The notes under the pieces were generated by a model. That model had not been told where the DNA came from. It searched no databases and was given only the letters and a program-made list of their open reading frames with translations. A DNA stretch of 64,000 nucleotides, from the NCBI RefSeq assembly GCF_012641405.1, contig NZ_JABAII010000010.1, positions 1 to 64,000 of the forward strand, given 5' to 3'. Shown here in pieces: positions 25,245 to 34,861 of this stretch; positions within the stretch are counted from its first letter, which is position 1; every line of letters starts with the position of its first letter. The position numbers were made by a program, and so were the translations under genes. This DNA is from Rhizobium sp. P40RR-XXII (GTDB lineage: Bacteria; Pseudomonadota; Alphaproteobacteria; Rhizobiales; Rhizobiaceae).

Positions 25245-26201
25245 CTACTTGCGCTTGATAAGTGCCTGTGCGGCGTCTGCAATGGCCGAGGGCGCCATGC
25301 CGAATTCATCGAGCAGGAACTCGGCCGAGCCGGTCGGCGCGTAGATGCCGGGAACGCCGAGGCGCGTCATCGGGACCGGAGCGTTGTCGACGACAACCTC
25401 GGCCACGGCCGACCCCAGCCCACCGAAGATCGAGTGCTCTTCCGCCGTCACGATCGCGCCGGTTTCCTTGGCGGCCGCAATAATGGCATCTTCGTCGATC
25501 GGGCGAACCGTGGCGAGATTGAGCACCCTGGCGCTTATGCCACGTTGCGCAAGGATGTCGGCGGCTTTCACCATGCGATGGGTCAGCGTCCCGTTTGCGA
25601 TGAGCGTGACATCGGAACCTTCGCGCAGCAGATTGGCCTTTCCAAGTTCGAACCTGTGCCCCTCTGGCAGGAGGTCGGGCACGCCGACACGCGACAGGCG
25701 CAGGAAGCAGGGGCCATTGTAGCTCGCCGCCCATTCCACTGCCGCCGCCGTTTCGATGCGGTCGCATGGCGCGATGACCGGCAGGTTGGGCAGAACGCGC
25801 GTCCAGGCGAAATCCTCGATCGAATGATGGGTCGGGCCAAGCTCGCCATAGGCCATTCCAGACGAAATGCCGACGAGCTTGACGTTGGCATTCGAGTAGG
25901 AAATGTCGGCCTTGATCTGCTCGAGCGATCTGCCTGTGAGAAACGGCGCCGCGCCGCAGACATAGGGAAGGCGTCCGCCATTGGCGAGGCCCGCGCCGAC
26001 GCCGACCATGTTCTGCTCGGCGATGCCGACATTGACCAGGCGATCGGGAAATCTGGACTTGAAGCCACCGAGCTTCGAAGATCCCACAGAATCGTTGCAG
26101 ACCGCCACGATCGTTTCGTTCTCGGCGGCAAGGCGTTCGAGAGTCGATGCGAAGGCGTCGCGGCAGTCATGGAGCTTGGGTGCATTCACAGGCGCGTTCA
26201 T
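25245..26201 (-). CDS. Transketolase C-terminal subunit (pyrimidine-binding and C domains)
   Basis: 318 aa from ATG 26201, which overlaps the stop of the N-subunit by one base (TAATG). It contains the pyrimidine-binding domain with the TPP-activating Glu in VNVGIAEQNMVGVGAG, GPTHHSIEDFAW, and a C-terminal transketolase domain (LLREGSDVTLIANGTLTHRMV, AEEHSIFGGLGSAVAE). Alone it is inactive; it must pair with the 26201-27010 product. Split transketolases occur in several catabolic operons, including the apulose-4-phosphate enzyme AptA/AptB; the name is not assigned here because an isomerase for apiose is absent. Confidence 0.88.
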   Translation of the reverse strand: MNAPVNAPKLHDCRDAFASTLERLAAENETIVAVCNDSVGSSKLGGFKSRFPDRLVNVGIAEQNMVGVGAGLANGGRLPYVCGAAPFLTGRSLEQIKADISYSNANVKLVGISSGMAYGELGPTHHSIEDFAWTRVLPNLPVIAPCDRIETAAAVEWAASYNGPCFLRLSRVGVPDLLPEGHRFELGKANLLREGSDVTLIANGTLTHRMVKAADILAQRGISARVLNLATVRPIDEDAIIAAAKETGAIVTAEEHSIFGGLGSAVAEVVVDNAPVPMTRLGVPGIYAPTGSAEFLLDEFGMAPSAIADAAQALIKRK

Positions 26202-27010
26202 TAGAGTGCCTCCGACAGTTCTGCCAATGCGACTTCGTATTGTTCCTTGCTCGGAACCTTGTGGTGCCAGTCGACACGGTCCTGCATGAAAGAGATTCCG
26301 TGTCCCTTGTTGGTGTGGGCCACGATGCAATGGGGGCGGACGCTTCGATGTTCGAGCGCTGGGACGACCTCGCGCATACTGTTGCCGTCGATTTCGCTGA
26401 CCTCCCAGCCAAAGGCTTCGAGCTTCGGACGAAGCGGAGCGATATCGTTCGTATCCGAAAGTGCTGCACCCTGCTGGAACCGGTTATGGTCGACAATCAG
26501 GGTGAGGTTATCAAGCCGGAACTGCGCCGCGGCCATGATCGCTTCCCAGTTGGAGCCCTCCTGCATCTCGCCGTCGCCGGTAATCACATAAGTATGGTAG
26601 CCGGCGCCCGATAGTTTCGCCGCCTTGGCCATGCCGACCGACACCGGCAGACCATGCCCAAGAGGACCTGTGTTGGTCTCGACGCCCGGCACCTTGTTGC
26701 AATTGGGATGGCCATTGAGCCTCGAATGCGGCTTCAGGAATGTCGAGATTTCCTCTTCCGGAATGAAGCCGCGTTTCGCTAGGGTGACATAGAGCGCACA
26801 TGCGGTATGCCCCTTCGAAAGCACAAACCTGTCCCGATCGGGATGTTTCGGCTGGTCCGGCCAGACACGCAGCACGCGAAAGTACAGCGCGGCCAGGAGG
26901 TCGATCACGGACATCTCGCCGCCAATGTGTCCCGCCCCTGCCTCATAGACGGCCTGGAGATCTCGCAGGCGTATCTGGCGAGCAACACGTTCAAGTTCGG
27001 AAGGCTCCAT
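26201..27010 (-). CDS. Transketolase N-terminal subunit (diphosphate-binding domain)
   Basis: 269 aa. ATG 27010 is chosen because GAGGAAACG precedes it; an upstream in-frame ATG at 27037 lies within the operator. TPP/metal motif GDGEMQEG ... DHNRF is complete (GDG to N spacing about 27), with substrate-binding His residues in GHIGGEMSVIDLL, SKGHTACALYV and GPLGHGLPVSVGMA. First gene of the leftward unit transketolase N - transketolase C - kinase - regulator. The promoter region carries two SorC-type palindromes. Confidence 0.88.
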   Translation of the reverse strand: MEPSELERVARQIRLRDLQAVYEAGAGHIGGEMSVIDLLAALYFRVLRVWPDQPKHPDRDRFVLSKGHTACALYVTLAKRGFIPEEEISTFLKPHSRLNGHPNCNKVPGVETNTGPLGHGLPVSVGMAKAAKLSGAGYHTYVITGDGEMQEGSNWEAIMAAAQFRLDNLTLIVDHNRFQQGAALSDTNDIAPLRPKLEAFGWEVSEIDGNSMREVVPALEHRSVRPHCIVAHTNKGHGISFMQDRVDWHHKVPSKEQYEVALAELSEAL

Positions 27011-27022
27011 CGTTTCCTCGTG

Positions 27023-27036
27023 TGAATAAATATTCA
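27023..27036. promoter_or_regulatory. SorC-type operator, leftward promoter
   Basis: TGAATA-AA-TATTCA, a perfect 14-bp palindrome 13 nt upstream of the transketolase N-subunit start. Shares TGAAT-N4-ATTCA with the sites at 23647 and 27163. Its position over the leader suggests repression by the SorC-family protein. Confidence 0.65.
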
Positions 27037-27162
27037 TCCGTTTATATTTTTGCACATGAAGGCAGTTAGTCAAGCCCCGGCGAGGGACAAGTTGCAAAAC
27101 ATGGTCCAGAAAACTCGGTTGACAGGCCTAAATTGAGTTGATAATGAATTTTCCGGCAAGCA

Positions 27163-27176
27163 TGAATAAATATTCT
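27163..27176. promoter_or_regulatory. SorC-type operator, rightward promoter
   Basis: TGAATAAATATTCT matches the 27023 site in 13 of 14 positions and lies 46 nt upstream of the permease start. The centres of the two sites are exactly 140 bp apart, compatible with looping across the divergent promoter. Confidence 0.6.
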
Positions 27177-27222
27177 AGCTTGAGGAAATATTGGCCGCTG
27201 GCCCTAATCTCCGGGAGGAATA

Positions 27223-28203
27223 ATGGTGGCGATCAACGTCAGCGAAGAAAAACATCCGTCCGCGATATGGCTGAGCAAGCTCGCCGGTGCGACCGGACCG
27301 CTCGTCGGATTGCTTGCTCTTTGCGTTTTCCTGAGCCTCGGCACCGATGCGTTTCTTTCGCTCCGCAACGGTCTCAACATTCTCGATCAGATCACCGTGC
27401 TTGGAATCATGGCCGTGGGCATGACCTTTGTCATCCTGATCGGCGGCATCGACCTCTCGGTCGGTTCGGTCCTGGCGCTTGCCATGATGGTCATGGGCTG
27501 GACGGCAAATATTGCCGGCCTGCCGCTTGTCGCGGGGATTGCCGTGGCGCTCCTTGCCTCAGCTGTCAGCGGATTGATCGTCGGACTTCTCGTCACCCTG
27601 TTCAGGGTCCCGGCCTTCATCGCGACATTGGCGATGATGTCGGCAGCACGCGGCGTCGCGAACATGATTACGGACGGACAGCAGATCGTCGGGTTTCCCG
27701 ACTGGTTCATGATGCTCGCGATCGATCGCCATTTCGGCGTGCTGACGGCGACGGTCTTCCTGATGCTGGCGGTCGTCGCCGTGGCCTGGGTATTCCTGCA
27801 TTTCCGCTCCGAGGGTCGCATGCTCTATGCAGTGGGCGGCAATCCGGAAGTTGCTCGTCTTGCCGGCATCAATGTCCAGCTGGTGACGATTGCGGTCTAT
27901 GTCGTAAGCGCGGTTCTTGCCGGTCTGGCGGGCATCGTGCTGGCGGCGCGCCTCGACTCCGTTCAGCCGTCCAGCGGCTTCGGCTATGAGCTGGACACGA
28001 TTGCGGCTGTCGTCATCGGTGGAACTTCGCTCTCCGGCGGATCCGGCGGCATTGGCGGCACGCTCATCGGTGTCCTGATCATCGGTGTCCTGCGCAACGG
28101 GCTCAACTTGCTCAACGTCTCGCCATTCCTGCAGCAGGTCATCATCGGCATCGTCATCGTGCTTGCGGTGGGTGCTGAAACGATCCGCAGGCGGCGGGCC
28201 TGA
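27223..28203 (+). CDS. Sugar ABC transporter permease (RbsC family)
   Basis: 326 aa, ATG behind GGGAGGAATA. About eight to ten membrane helices, with the family core GIMAVGMTFVILIGGIDLSVGS (about 62-83) and the EAA-like GGNPEVARLAGINVQLV loop (about 205-222), ending AETIRRRRA. It forms the membrane channel of a ribose/erythritol-type importer. First gene of the rightward unit. Unusually the order is permease, binding protein, ATPase. Confidence 0.9.
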   Translation: MVAINVSEEKHPSAIWLSKLAGATGPLVGLLALCVFLSLGTDAFLSLRNGLNILDQITVLGIMAVGMTFVILIGGIDLSVGSVLALAMMVMGWTANIAGLPLVAGIAVALLASAVSGLIVGLLVTLFRVPAFIATLAMMSAARGVANMITDGQQIVGFPDWFMMLAIDRHFGVLTATVFLMLAVVAVAWVFLHFRSEGRMLYAVGGNPEVARLAGINVQLVTIAVYVVSAVLAGLAGIVLAARLDSVQPSSGFGYELDTIAAVVIGGTSLSGGSGGIGGTLIGVLIIGVLRNGLNLLNVSPFLQQVIIGIVIVLAVGAETIRRRRA

Positions 28204-28209
28204 CATTCA

Positions 28210-28251
28210 GGTCCGCGCCCGGCGGACCCTAACGAGTTCCTCTCCGAGAGG
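28210..28251 (+). other. Two consecutive intercistronic hairpins, permease to binding protein
   Basis: GGTCCGC/GCGGACC around GCCCG (28210-28228), then CCTCT/AGAGG around CCG (28239-28251). They sit between the permease stop and the strong GGAGG of the binding-protein gene. Such hairpins often protect the abundant binding-protein message from 5' decay. No T-run, so not simple terminators. Confidence 0.5.
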
Positions 28252-28320
28252 TTTGGAGCGGATCACTTGCCCGAGGGGGAGGATGTACCCAAGGGTTCAC
28301 TACAAAAAGGAGGAAATAAA

Positions 28321-29250
28321 ATGAAACTTGCGCGCATTCTTCTGGCCTCGGCCGCCGTGCTGGCGATGTCGTTGGGCTCGGTTCAGGCAAAGGAGGCCAA
28401 GAAGATCGGCCTGGCCGTCGCAAACCTGCAGGCAAACTTCTTCAACCAAATCAAGCAGTCCGTCGAGGATGAAGCCAAGAAGCGTGGCCTTCAGGTCGTA
28501 ACGGTGGATGCCAAGGGCGACGGTCCGACCCAGATCAACCAGATCCAGGACCTGCTGACCCAGAATATCGATGCACTGATCTACATTCCGGCCGGTGCTG
28601 CGGCGGCAAGCGTTCCCGTCAAGCTCGCCAAGAATGCCGGTATTCCGGTTGTCAACGTCGACCGCAATGCCGATAGTGCCCCCGGTGACACTTTCCTCGC
28701 CACGGATTCCGTCGCGTCCGCCAAGGCCGTTTGCGACTACATCCTCAAGCAGGCTGGCGGCAAGGGCAAGATGGTGATCATTCACGGTCAGAAGGGCACG
28801 ACGCCCGAAGTCGACCGCAGCAAGGGTTGTGCTGAATCACTGAAGGCAAATCCCGGCGTGAAGGTCGTCGCCGAGCAATATTCCAACATGTGGGCTCAGG
28901 ACGAGGGCTTCCAGATCATGCAGAACATGCTGCAGGCAAATCCCGACGTATCGATCGTGTTTGCTCAGGCAGACGCGCTCGCACTCGGCGCCGCGCAGGC
29001 GATCAAGGTGGCAAACCCATCCCAGAAGATCGTTGTCGGCGGCTTCGACGGCGATACGGCGGCTCTTGAAGCGCTCAGCAAGGCTGTCTTCGACGTCACT
29101 GCGACACAGCAGACGCAGAAAATGGGCCGCGATGCCGTCGCCAATGCGGTCAAGCTCGTCGCCGGCGAGAAGGTCCCTCCAGTGCAGCTCATGGACGCCA
29201 CGCTGACGACCAAGGAAAACGTGGCCGGCTTCATCGCCAACCATCCGTAA
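28321..29250 (+). CDS. Periplasmic sugar-binding protein (RbsB family)
   Basis: 309 aa, ATG behind the strongest ribosome-binding site in the operon (AAGGAGGAAATAAA). Signal peptide MKLARILLASAAVLAMSLGS ends VQA; mature part starts KEAKKIGLAVANLQANFFNQ, a typical type I periplasmic binding protein. Ligand-pocket landmarks: NFFNQIK, NVDRNADS, GQKGTTPEVDRSKG, GGFDGDTAALEAL. It delivers the substrate to the RbsC-type permease. The pocket resembles pentose/polyol binders but the ligand cannot be named by eye. Confidence 0.9.
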   Translation: MKLARILLASAAVLAMSLGSVQAKEAKKIGLAVANLQANFFNQIKQSVEDEAKKRGLQVVTVDAKGDGPTQINQIQDLLTQNIDALIYIPAGAAAASVPVKLAKNAGIPVVNVDRNADSAPGDTFLATDSVASAKAVCDYILKQAGGKGKMVIIHGQKGTTPEVDRSKGCAESLKANPGVKVVAEQYSNMWAQDEGFQIMQNMLQANPDVSIVFAQADALALGAAQAIKVANPSQKIVVGGFDGDTAALEALSKAVFDVTATQQTQKMGRDAVANAVKLVAGEKVPPVQLMDATLTTKENVAGFIANHP

Positions 29251-29278
29251 TCGTGCCGAAGTCTTGAGGAGGTGTGCC

Positions 29279-30757
<1,479 letters not shown>

Positions 30758-30776
30758 ATAACAGAAAGGAAGAGCG

Positions 30777-31565
30777 GTGTCCGACATCACTCTCAACGCC
30801 CCAAAGCTTTTCGATCTCAAGGGACAGGTCGCCATCGTGACCGGGGCCGGAAGCGGGATCGGGCAGCGTATCGCAATCGGCCTCGCGCAGTGCGGCGCCG
30901 ACGTCGCGCTCCTTGACCGTCGATCCGACGACGGTTTGGCCAACACGGCGTCGCATATCGAGGCGGCCGGTCGCCGCTCCATCCAGATCGCGGCCGATGT
31001 CACCAGCAAATCCTCGCTTGGGGATGCGGTCGCCCGCACCGAGGCGGAGCTTGGGCCTCTGACGCTTGCGGTCAACGCCGCGGGTATCGCCAACGCCAAT
31101 CCTGCGGAGGAGATGGAGGAAGACCAGTACCAGACGCTGATGGACATCAACCTGAAGGGCGTTTTCCTGTCGTGCCAAGCGGAAGCGCGCGCCATGCTGA
31201 AACATGGACGCGGATCGATCGTCAACATCGCCTCCATGTCCGGCGTCATCGTCAATCGCGGCTTGAGCCAGGCCCATTACAATGCCTCCAAGGCCGGCGT
31301 AATCCACATGTCGAAGTCGCTGGCGATGGAGTGGGTCGGCCGCGGCATCCGCGTCAACACCATCTCGCCGGGATACACGGCGACGCCGATGAACACGCGC
31401 CCGGAAATGGTCCACCAGACCAAACTTTTCGAGGAGCAGACGCCGATGCAGCGTATGGCAACGGTCGATGAGATGGTCGGCCCGGCCGTCTTCCTGCTGT
31501 CGAATGCCGCAAGCTTCGTGACGGGCGTCGACCTGCTCGTCGACGGCGGCTTCTGCTGCTGGTGA
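30777..31565 (+). CDS. Short-chain dehydrogenase/reductase 1, polyol dehydrogenase type
   Basis: 262 aa from GTG 30777 with GAAAGGAAGAG. Cofactor motif TGAGSGIG (about 22-29), NAAGIANA, catalytic Ser in NIASMSGVI and YNASK. It ends in VDGGFCCW, similar to rhizobial/Rhodobacter galactitol- and arabitol-type dehydrogenases as I recall them. Expected to oxidise the imported polyol to a ketose with NAD(P). Its stop overlaps the TPI leader, so translation is coupled. Confidence 0.85.
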   Translation: MSDITLNAPKLFDLKGQVAIVTGAGSGIGQRIAIGLAQCGADVALLDRRSDDGLANTASHIEAAGRRSIQIAADVTSKSSLGDAVARTEAELGPLTLAVNAAGIANANPAEEMEEDQYQTLMDINLKGVFLSCQAEARAMLKHGRGSIVNIASMSGVIVNRGLSQAHYNASKAGVIHMSKSLAMEWVGRGIRVNTISPGYTATPMNTRPEMVHQTKLFEEQTPMQRMATVDEMVGPAVFLLSNAASFVTGVDLLVDGGFCCW

Positions 31566-31566
31566 T

Positions 31567-32307
31567 GTGATGAAGAAACTGATTGCCGGCAACTGGAAAA
31601 TGAACGGTCTCGCTTCCTCCCTGGCTGAGATCGAGGCGCTGACGGGGATAACGGGCGAGGCGGCGTGCGATATCGTCGTCTGCCCGCCCTTCACGCTGGT
31701 GGAAAAGGCGGCCGAACGGACGCGGGGCTCAAGGATTGCCATCGGGGCACAGGATTGCCACGCGCAGGCGTCAGGCGCCTATACCGGAGATGTTTCCGCG
31801 GAGATGCTTACCGAAATCGGCGCGCGCTTCGTGATTCTGGGACATTCAGAGCGCCGCTCCGCCTATAGGGAGGCGGATTCTGCAGTCGCGGCCAAGGCGG
31901 CAGCAGTCCACAACGCGGGGCTGACGAGCATCATATGCGTCGGGGAGACGCGCGCAGAACGGGATGACGGCAGAGCGATCGAGGTCGTTCGCGCCCAGCT
32001 TGAAGGATCAATTCCCGATGCCGCAACCAGTTCGAACATGACGATCGCCTATGAACCCGTCTGGGCGATCGGGACAGGACTGGTTCCGACCCTCGAGCAG
32101 ATCGAGGAGGTACATTCGTCCATCCGGCAAACGCTTGAGGCGCGGCTGGGAGAAGATGGCCCCCGTGTCAGGATCCTCTACGGCGGTTCGGTCAAGGCAT
32201 CGAACGCAAGGGCGATCTTCGGCGTCTCCAATGTCGACGGCGCCCTGGTCGGAGGCGCGTCCCTGAAGGCATCGGAGTTTGCCGGGATTATCTCGGCAGC
32301 TGTTTGA
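31567..32307 (+). CDS. tpiA: Triose-phosphate isomerase, operon copy
   Basis: 246 aa from GTG 31567 (or ATG 31570); no ribosome-binding site, translation probably coupled to the SDR ending 1 nt before. All catalytic residues are present: K11 in GNWKMNG, H93 in GHSERR, E163 in AYEPVWAIGTG, and the phosphate loop LYGGSVKASN. The intact WAIGTG loop argues for genuine triose-phosphate isomerase rather than the tetrulose-phosphate isomerases related to it (EryH/LerI). Its place beside a transketolase suggests it recycles dihydroxyacetone phosphate to glyceraldehyde 3-phosphate within the pathway. Confidence 0.9.
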   Translation: MMKKLIAGNWKMNGLASSLAEIEALTGITGEAACDIVVCPPFTLVEKAAERTRGSRIAIGAQDCHAQASGAYTGDVSAEMLTEIGARFVILGHSERRSAYREADSAVAAKAAAVHNAGLTSIICVGETRAERDDGRAIEVVRAQLEGSIPDAATSSNMTIAYEPVWAIGTGLVPTLEQIEEVHSSIRQTLEARLGEDGPRVRILYGGSVKASNARAIFGVSNVDGALVGGASLKASEFAGIISAAV

Positions 32308-32383
32308 AGTCGCCAGCAACAGGCAGGGCGATCGGCCTCAGGATCAGCGCCCGGCATGGCTGTCACTGCAAAAGGAATAGGAA

Positions 32384-33166
32384 ATGCATCGCTTCGAAAA
32401 CAAGACCGTCGTCATCACCGGCGCGAGCCGTGGCATCGGCGCCGCGATCGCCAGGCGCTTCGCGCGCGAAGGCGCCAATCTGGTGGTCTCCGCCAACGAG
32501 GAATCCGTTCATGCGGTCGCCGATGAGATCAAGGCTGGCGGCGGAAAGGCGATTTCCTTCGTCGGCGACGTGACGGACAAGGCCAGCGTAAAGGGTCTCT
32601 ACGACGCGGCCGAGACGGCCTTCGGGGCTGTCGACGTTTCGATCCAGAATGCCGGCGTCATCACCATCGCCCGCGTCGAGGATATGACCGAAGGCGAATG
32701 GGACAAGGTCATGGCCGTCAACACGAAGGGCGTCTTCCTCTGCGCGCAACAGGCGATTGCCCGCATGCGCAAGCATGGACGCGGCGGCCGCATCATCAAT
32801 ACCGCCTCCGGCCAGGCGCGTGACGGGTTTATCTATACGCCGCATTATGCGGCATCGAAGATGGGCGTCGTCGGCATAACCCAGAGCCTTGCGAAGGAAG
32901 TCGCGATCGAGGGCATTACCGTGAACGCCTTTTGCCCCGGCATCATCGAAACCGACATGTGGGCTTATAACGACCAGGCATGGGGCAAGCTGCTCGGCAA
33001 TTACGGTCCTGGTGAACTCATGAAGGAATGGGTCGAGGGCATTCCGATGAAACGGGCCGGATCGGGGGAGGATGTTGCAGGTCTCGTCACTTTTCTGGCC
33101 AGCGACGATGCGGCCTACATCACCGGCCAGACGATCAATGTCGATGGTGGTTTGATTATGTCCTAG
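32384..33166 (+). CDS. Short-chain dehydrogenase/reductase 2, polyol/diol type
   Basis: 260 aa, ATG behind AATAGGAA. TGASRGIG (about 12-19), NAGVITIA, INTASGQ with Ser, YAASK, and a C-terminus VDGGLIMS. The region ETDMWAYNDQ resembles sorbitol/butanediol-type SDRs. A 76-nt gap separates it from TPI. A second dehydrogenase implies two oxidation steps, two stereoisomeric substrates, or a redox isomerisation (oxidise then reduce). Confidence 0.85.
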   Translation: MHRFENKTVVITGASRGIGAAIARRFAREGANLVVSANEESVHAVADEIKAGGGKAISFVGDVTDKASVKGLYDAAETAFGAVDVSIQNAGVITIARVEDMTEGEWDKVMAVNTKGVFLCAQQAIARMRKHGRGGRIINTASGQARDGFIYTPHYAASKMGVVGITQSLAKEVAIEGITVNAFCPGIIETDMWAYNDQAWGKLLGNYGPGELMKEWVEGIPMKRAGSGEDVAGLVTFLASDDAAYITGQTINVDGGLIMS

Positions 33167-33196
33167 CTTCGTTCAATAAAGAGGAACTGTGCTTTC

Positions 33197-33232
33197 ACCG
33201 CAAAACCAGCTTTTCGAAAGCGGAAGTGCGGT
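33197..33232 (+). terminator. Imperfect stem-loop after the polyol operon
   Basis: ACCGCA (33197) pairs with TGCGGT (33227), enclosing a nested GCTTT/AAAGC hairpin around TCG. It lies between the SDR 2 stop and the riboswitch and could end the sugar operon, although a T-run is missing. Confidence 0.35.
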
Positions 33233-33275
33233 CAGCCTCTTGCAGAACGAAACAATCATCATCTATCTTAGAGAT

Positions 33276-33413
33276 GTTCTCAGGGCGGGGTGTAATTCCC
33301 CACCGGCGGTATCGAGGCAACTCGGAGCCCGCGAGCGCCTTCCGAATTTCGGAAGGGTCAGCAGATCCGGTGAGATGCCGGAGCCGACGGTCATAGTCCG
33401 GATGGAAGAGAGC
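33276..33413 (+). promoter_or_regulatory. FMN riboswitch (RFN element)
   Basis: Conserved RFN landmarks occur in order: AGGGCGGGGTG then ATTCCCCACCGGCGGTA, GAGCCCGCGAGCG, GGTCAGCAGATCCGGTG, and CCGGAGCCGACGGTCATAG followed by TCCGGATGGAAGAGAG. The outer stem GTTCTC (33276) pairs with GAGAGC (33408-33413) with one wobble. The variable P3-P4 arm contains CCTTCCGAATTTCGGAAGG. A 6-bp hairpin (GCCGTT/AACGGC, 33496-33510) just before the ribB ribosome-binding site is the likely expression platform. It should reduce ribB expression when FMN is plentiful. Confidence 0.95.
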
Positions 33414-33530
33414 AACGCAGGAGACGCCGCTTCAATGGTGGCGTTCACATGCTTGTTCGCCCAAGGGAAAATGGTGGCTTTGACAGGCCATGCGCGCCGT
33501 TTTGAACGGCAACCCTTGAAAGGCAGGAAA

Positions 33531-34157
33531 ATGGCAATTTCGAAAATTGAAGATGCGATCGCGGCGATTGCGCGGGGTGAGATCGTTGTGGTCGTCGATG
33601 ATCGTGACCGCGAAAACGAAGGCGATCTCGTGATTGCGTCCGACGCGGTCACGCCACAGGCGATCGCGTTCATGATGAGCCATGCCCGCGGTCTTATCTG
33701 CGTTCCGATGGAAGGCGAAAGGCTCGACGAGCTCGAAATTCCGTTGATGGTGCCGCGCAATACCGAGGTTTTGAAGACCGCCTTCACCGTCTCCGTGGAT
33801 TACATCCCGGGAACGACCACCGGAATATCCGCCGCCGACAGGGCGGCAACCGTTCAGGCCCTCGTCAGGGATGGCTCACGTCCGGAGGAATTTGCCCGGC
33901 CCGGTCATATTTTCCCTCTCCGCGCGCATCCGAATGGCGTCTTGTCGCGTCCCGGCCATACCGAAGCGGCTGTGGATCTCGCCAGGCTTGCCGGCTTGTC
34001 GCCTTCCGGCGTGATCTGTGAAGTGGCGAATGATGACGGCACGATGGCTCGGCTGCCGGAACTCGAAATATTTGCAGAACGCCATGGCCTGCTTTTGGTT
34101 ACGATCGAGGATTTGATAGCCTATCGATTGGCGAACATGCCGGAAAAAGCAGCCTGA
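33531..34157 (+). CDS. ribB: 3,4-dihydroxy-2-butanone-4-phosphate synthase
   Basis: 208 aa from ATG 33531, behind AGGCAGGA; the long open frame upstream is the riboswitch. Catalytic motif VVDDRDRENEGDLVIASD (about 21-38), MMSHARGLICVPM, TTTGISAADRA, and the substrate-binding RPGHIFPLRAHPNGVLSRPGHTEAAVDL. It makes the butanone phosphate half of lumazine from ribulose 5-phosphate for riboflavin. RibB only: there is no GTP cyclohydrolase II domain. Its riboswitch separates it from the sugar operon, so linkage is probably positional. Confidence 0.95.
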   Translation: MAISKIEDAIAAIARGEIVVVVDDRDRENEGDLVIASDAVTPQAIAFMMSHARGLICVPMEGERLDELEIPLMVPRNTEVLKTAFTVSVDYIPGTTTGISAADRAATVQALVRDGSRPEEFARPGHIFPLRAHPNGVLSRPGHTEAAVDLARLAGLSPSGVICEVANDDGTMARLPELEIFAERHGLLLVTIEDLIAYRLANMPEKAA

Positions 34158-34212
34158 TGATTGGGGTCGCTTCGCAAGCCGGCATGCTATTCATCGTTTG
34201 GCACGAAGGATA

Positions 34213-34641
34213 TTACTCGGTTTCTGCGCTCGGCCGGCCCACCGTGGCGACAAGCACGCTGCCCGGCCCATGCACGGCGGCGAAGAGCAGGCCAGCCACG
34301 AAAGTAAAGTGATCGACGAAGAAGCCGAATTCGGCCTGATTACCCGTCCAGTGTGATGGACCGTGGAATGAGAATGCAAGAAAGATGACATAGAGGGCTG
34401 CAATGATCGCCGCCGGGATGAAGAAGGCACCGCTGAGGAAGGCGATGACCAGCAGCGCCTCGAGAGCCGCTGCACACCAGGCCAGGAACAGCGGTAACGG
34501 GAAGCCGGCGGCGGCGATGTAGCTGGCGGTCGCGCCCATGTCCATGAGTTTGAATGAGACAGCCATCAGGAAGACGGCCGCGAAGATTAGACGGGCGATG
34601 AGAATGGCGGCGGTCTGCCAGGTCGATTGAATGTTTTCCAC
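34213..34641 (-). CDS. DoxX-family membrane protein
   Basis: 142 aa from GTG 34641 (VENIQSTWQ), chosen for the GGAGG 6 nt upstream; the open frame extends to 34731 but without support. Four helices with the DoxX pattern: LIARLIFAAVFLMAVSFKLMD, YIAAAGFPLPLFLAWCAAALEALLVIAFL, FFIPAAIIAALYVIFLAFSF, and FFVDHFTFVAGLLFAAVHGPG. DoxX-like proteins are linked to redox or sulfur stress but are poorly defined. Monocistronic, convergent with ribB. Confidence 0.8.
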   Translation of the reverse strand: MENIQSTWQTAAILIARLIFAAVFLMAVSFKLMDMGATASYIAAAGFPLPLFLAWCAAALEALLVIAFLSGAFFIPAAIIAALYVIFLAFSFHGPSHWTGNQAEFGFFVDHFTFVAGLLFAAVHGPGSVLVATVGRPSAETE

Positions 34642-34861
34642 GATGTACCTCCGGTTTGAAAGCGGTTGATGCTCCAAGGACGGCCGGCGAAAGGAAATTC
34701 CGACAGAGGTCAGAAATTTTTTTGAGGTCATCCATCGTCGGAGGCACTTCGCTTCATGAGCGCCGGTAAACTACTGAGATTGGGTTGCGCACTTAGGATA
34801 TTGCGCAATATTCCGGCGGATCGCTTTGAATATCGTGCGATGTCGCCGCGAGCGAAGGCCA

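Noticed and set aside
23866..25344. 492-aa plus-strand frame over the FGGY kinase
   Set aside because: Antisense shadow of the kinase, which has both family signatures.
31567..32307. TPI-like gene as a tetrulose-phosphate isomerase (EryH/LerI)
   Set aside because: The AYEPVWAIGTG active-site segment and GHSERR are intact as in true TPI, and no RpiB-type partner is present; the alternative remains possible but less likely.
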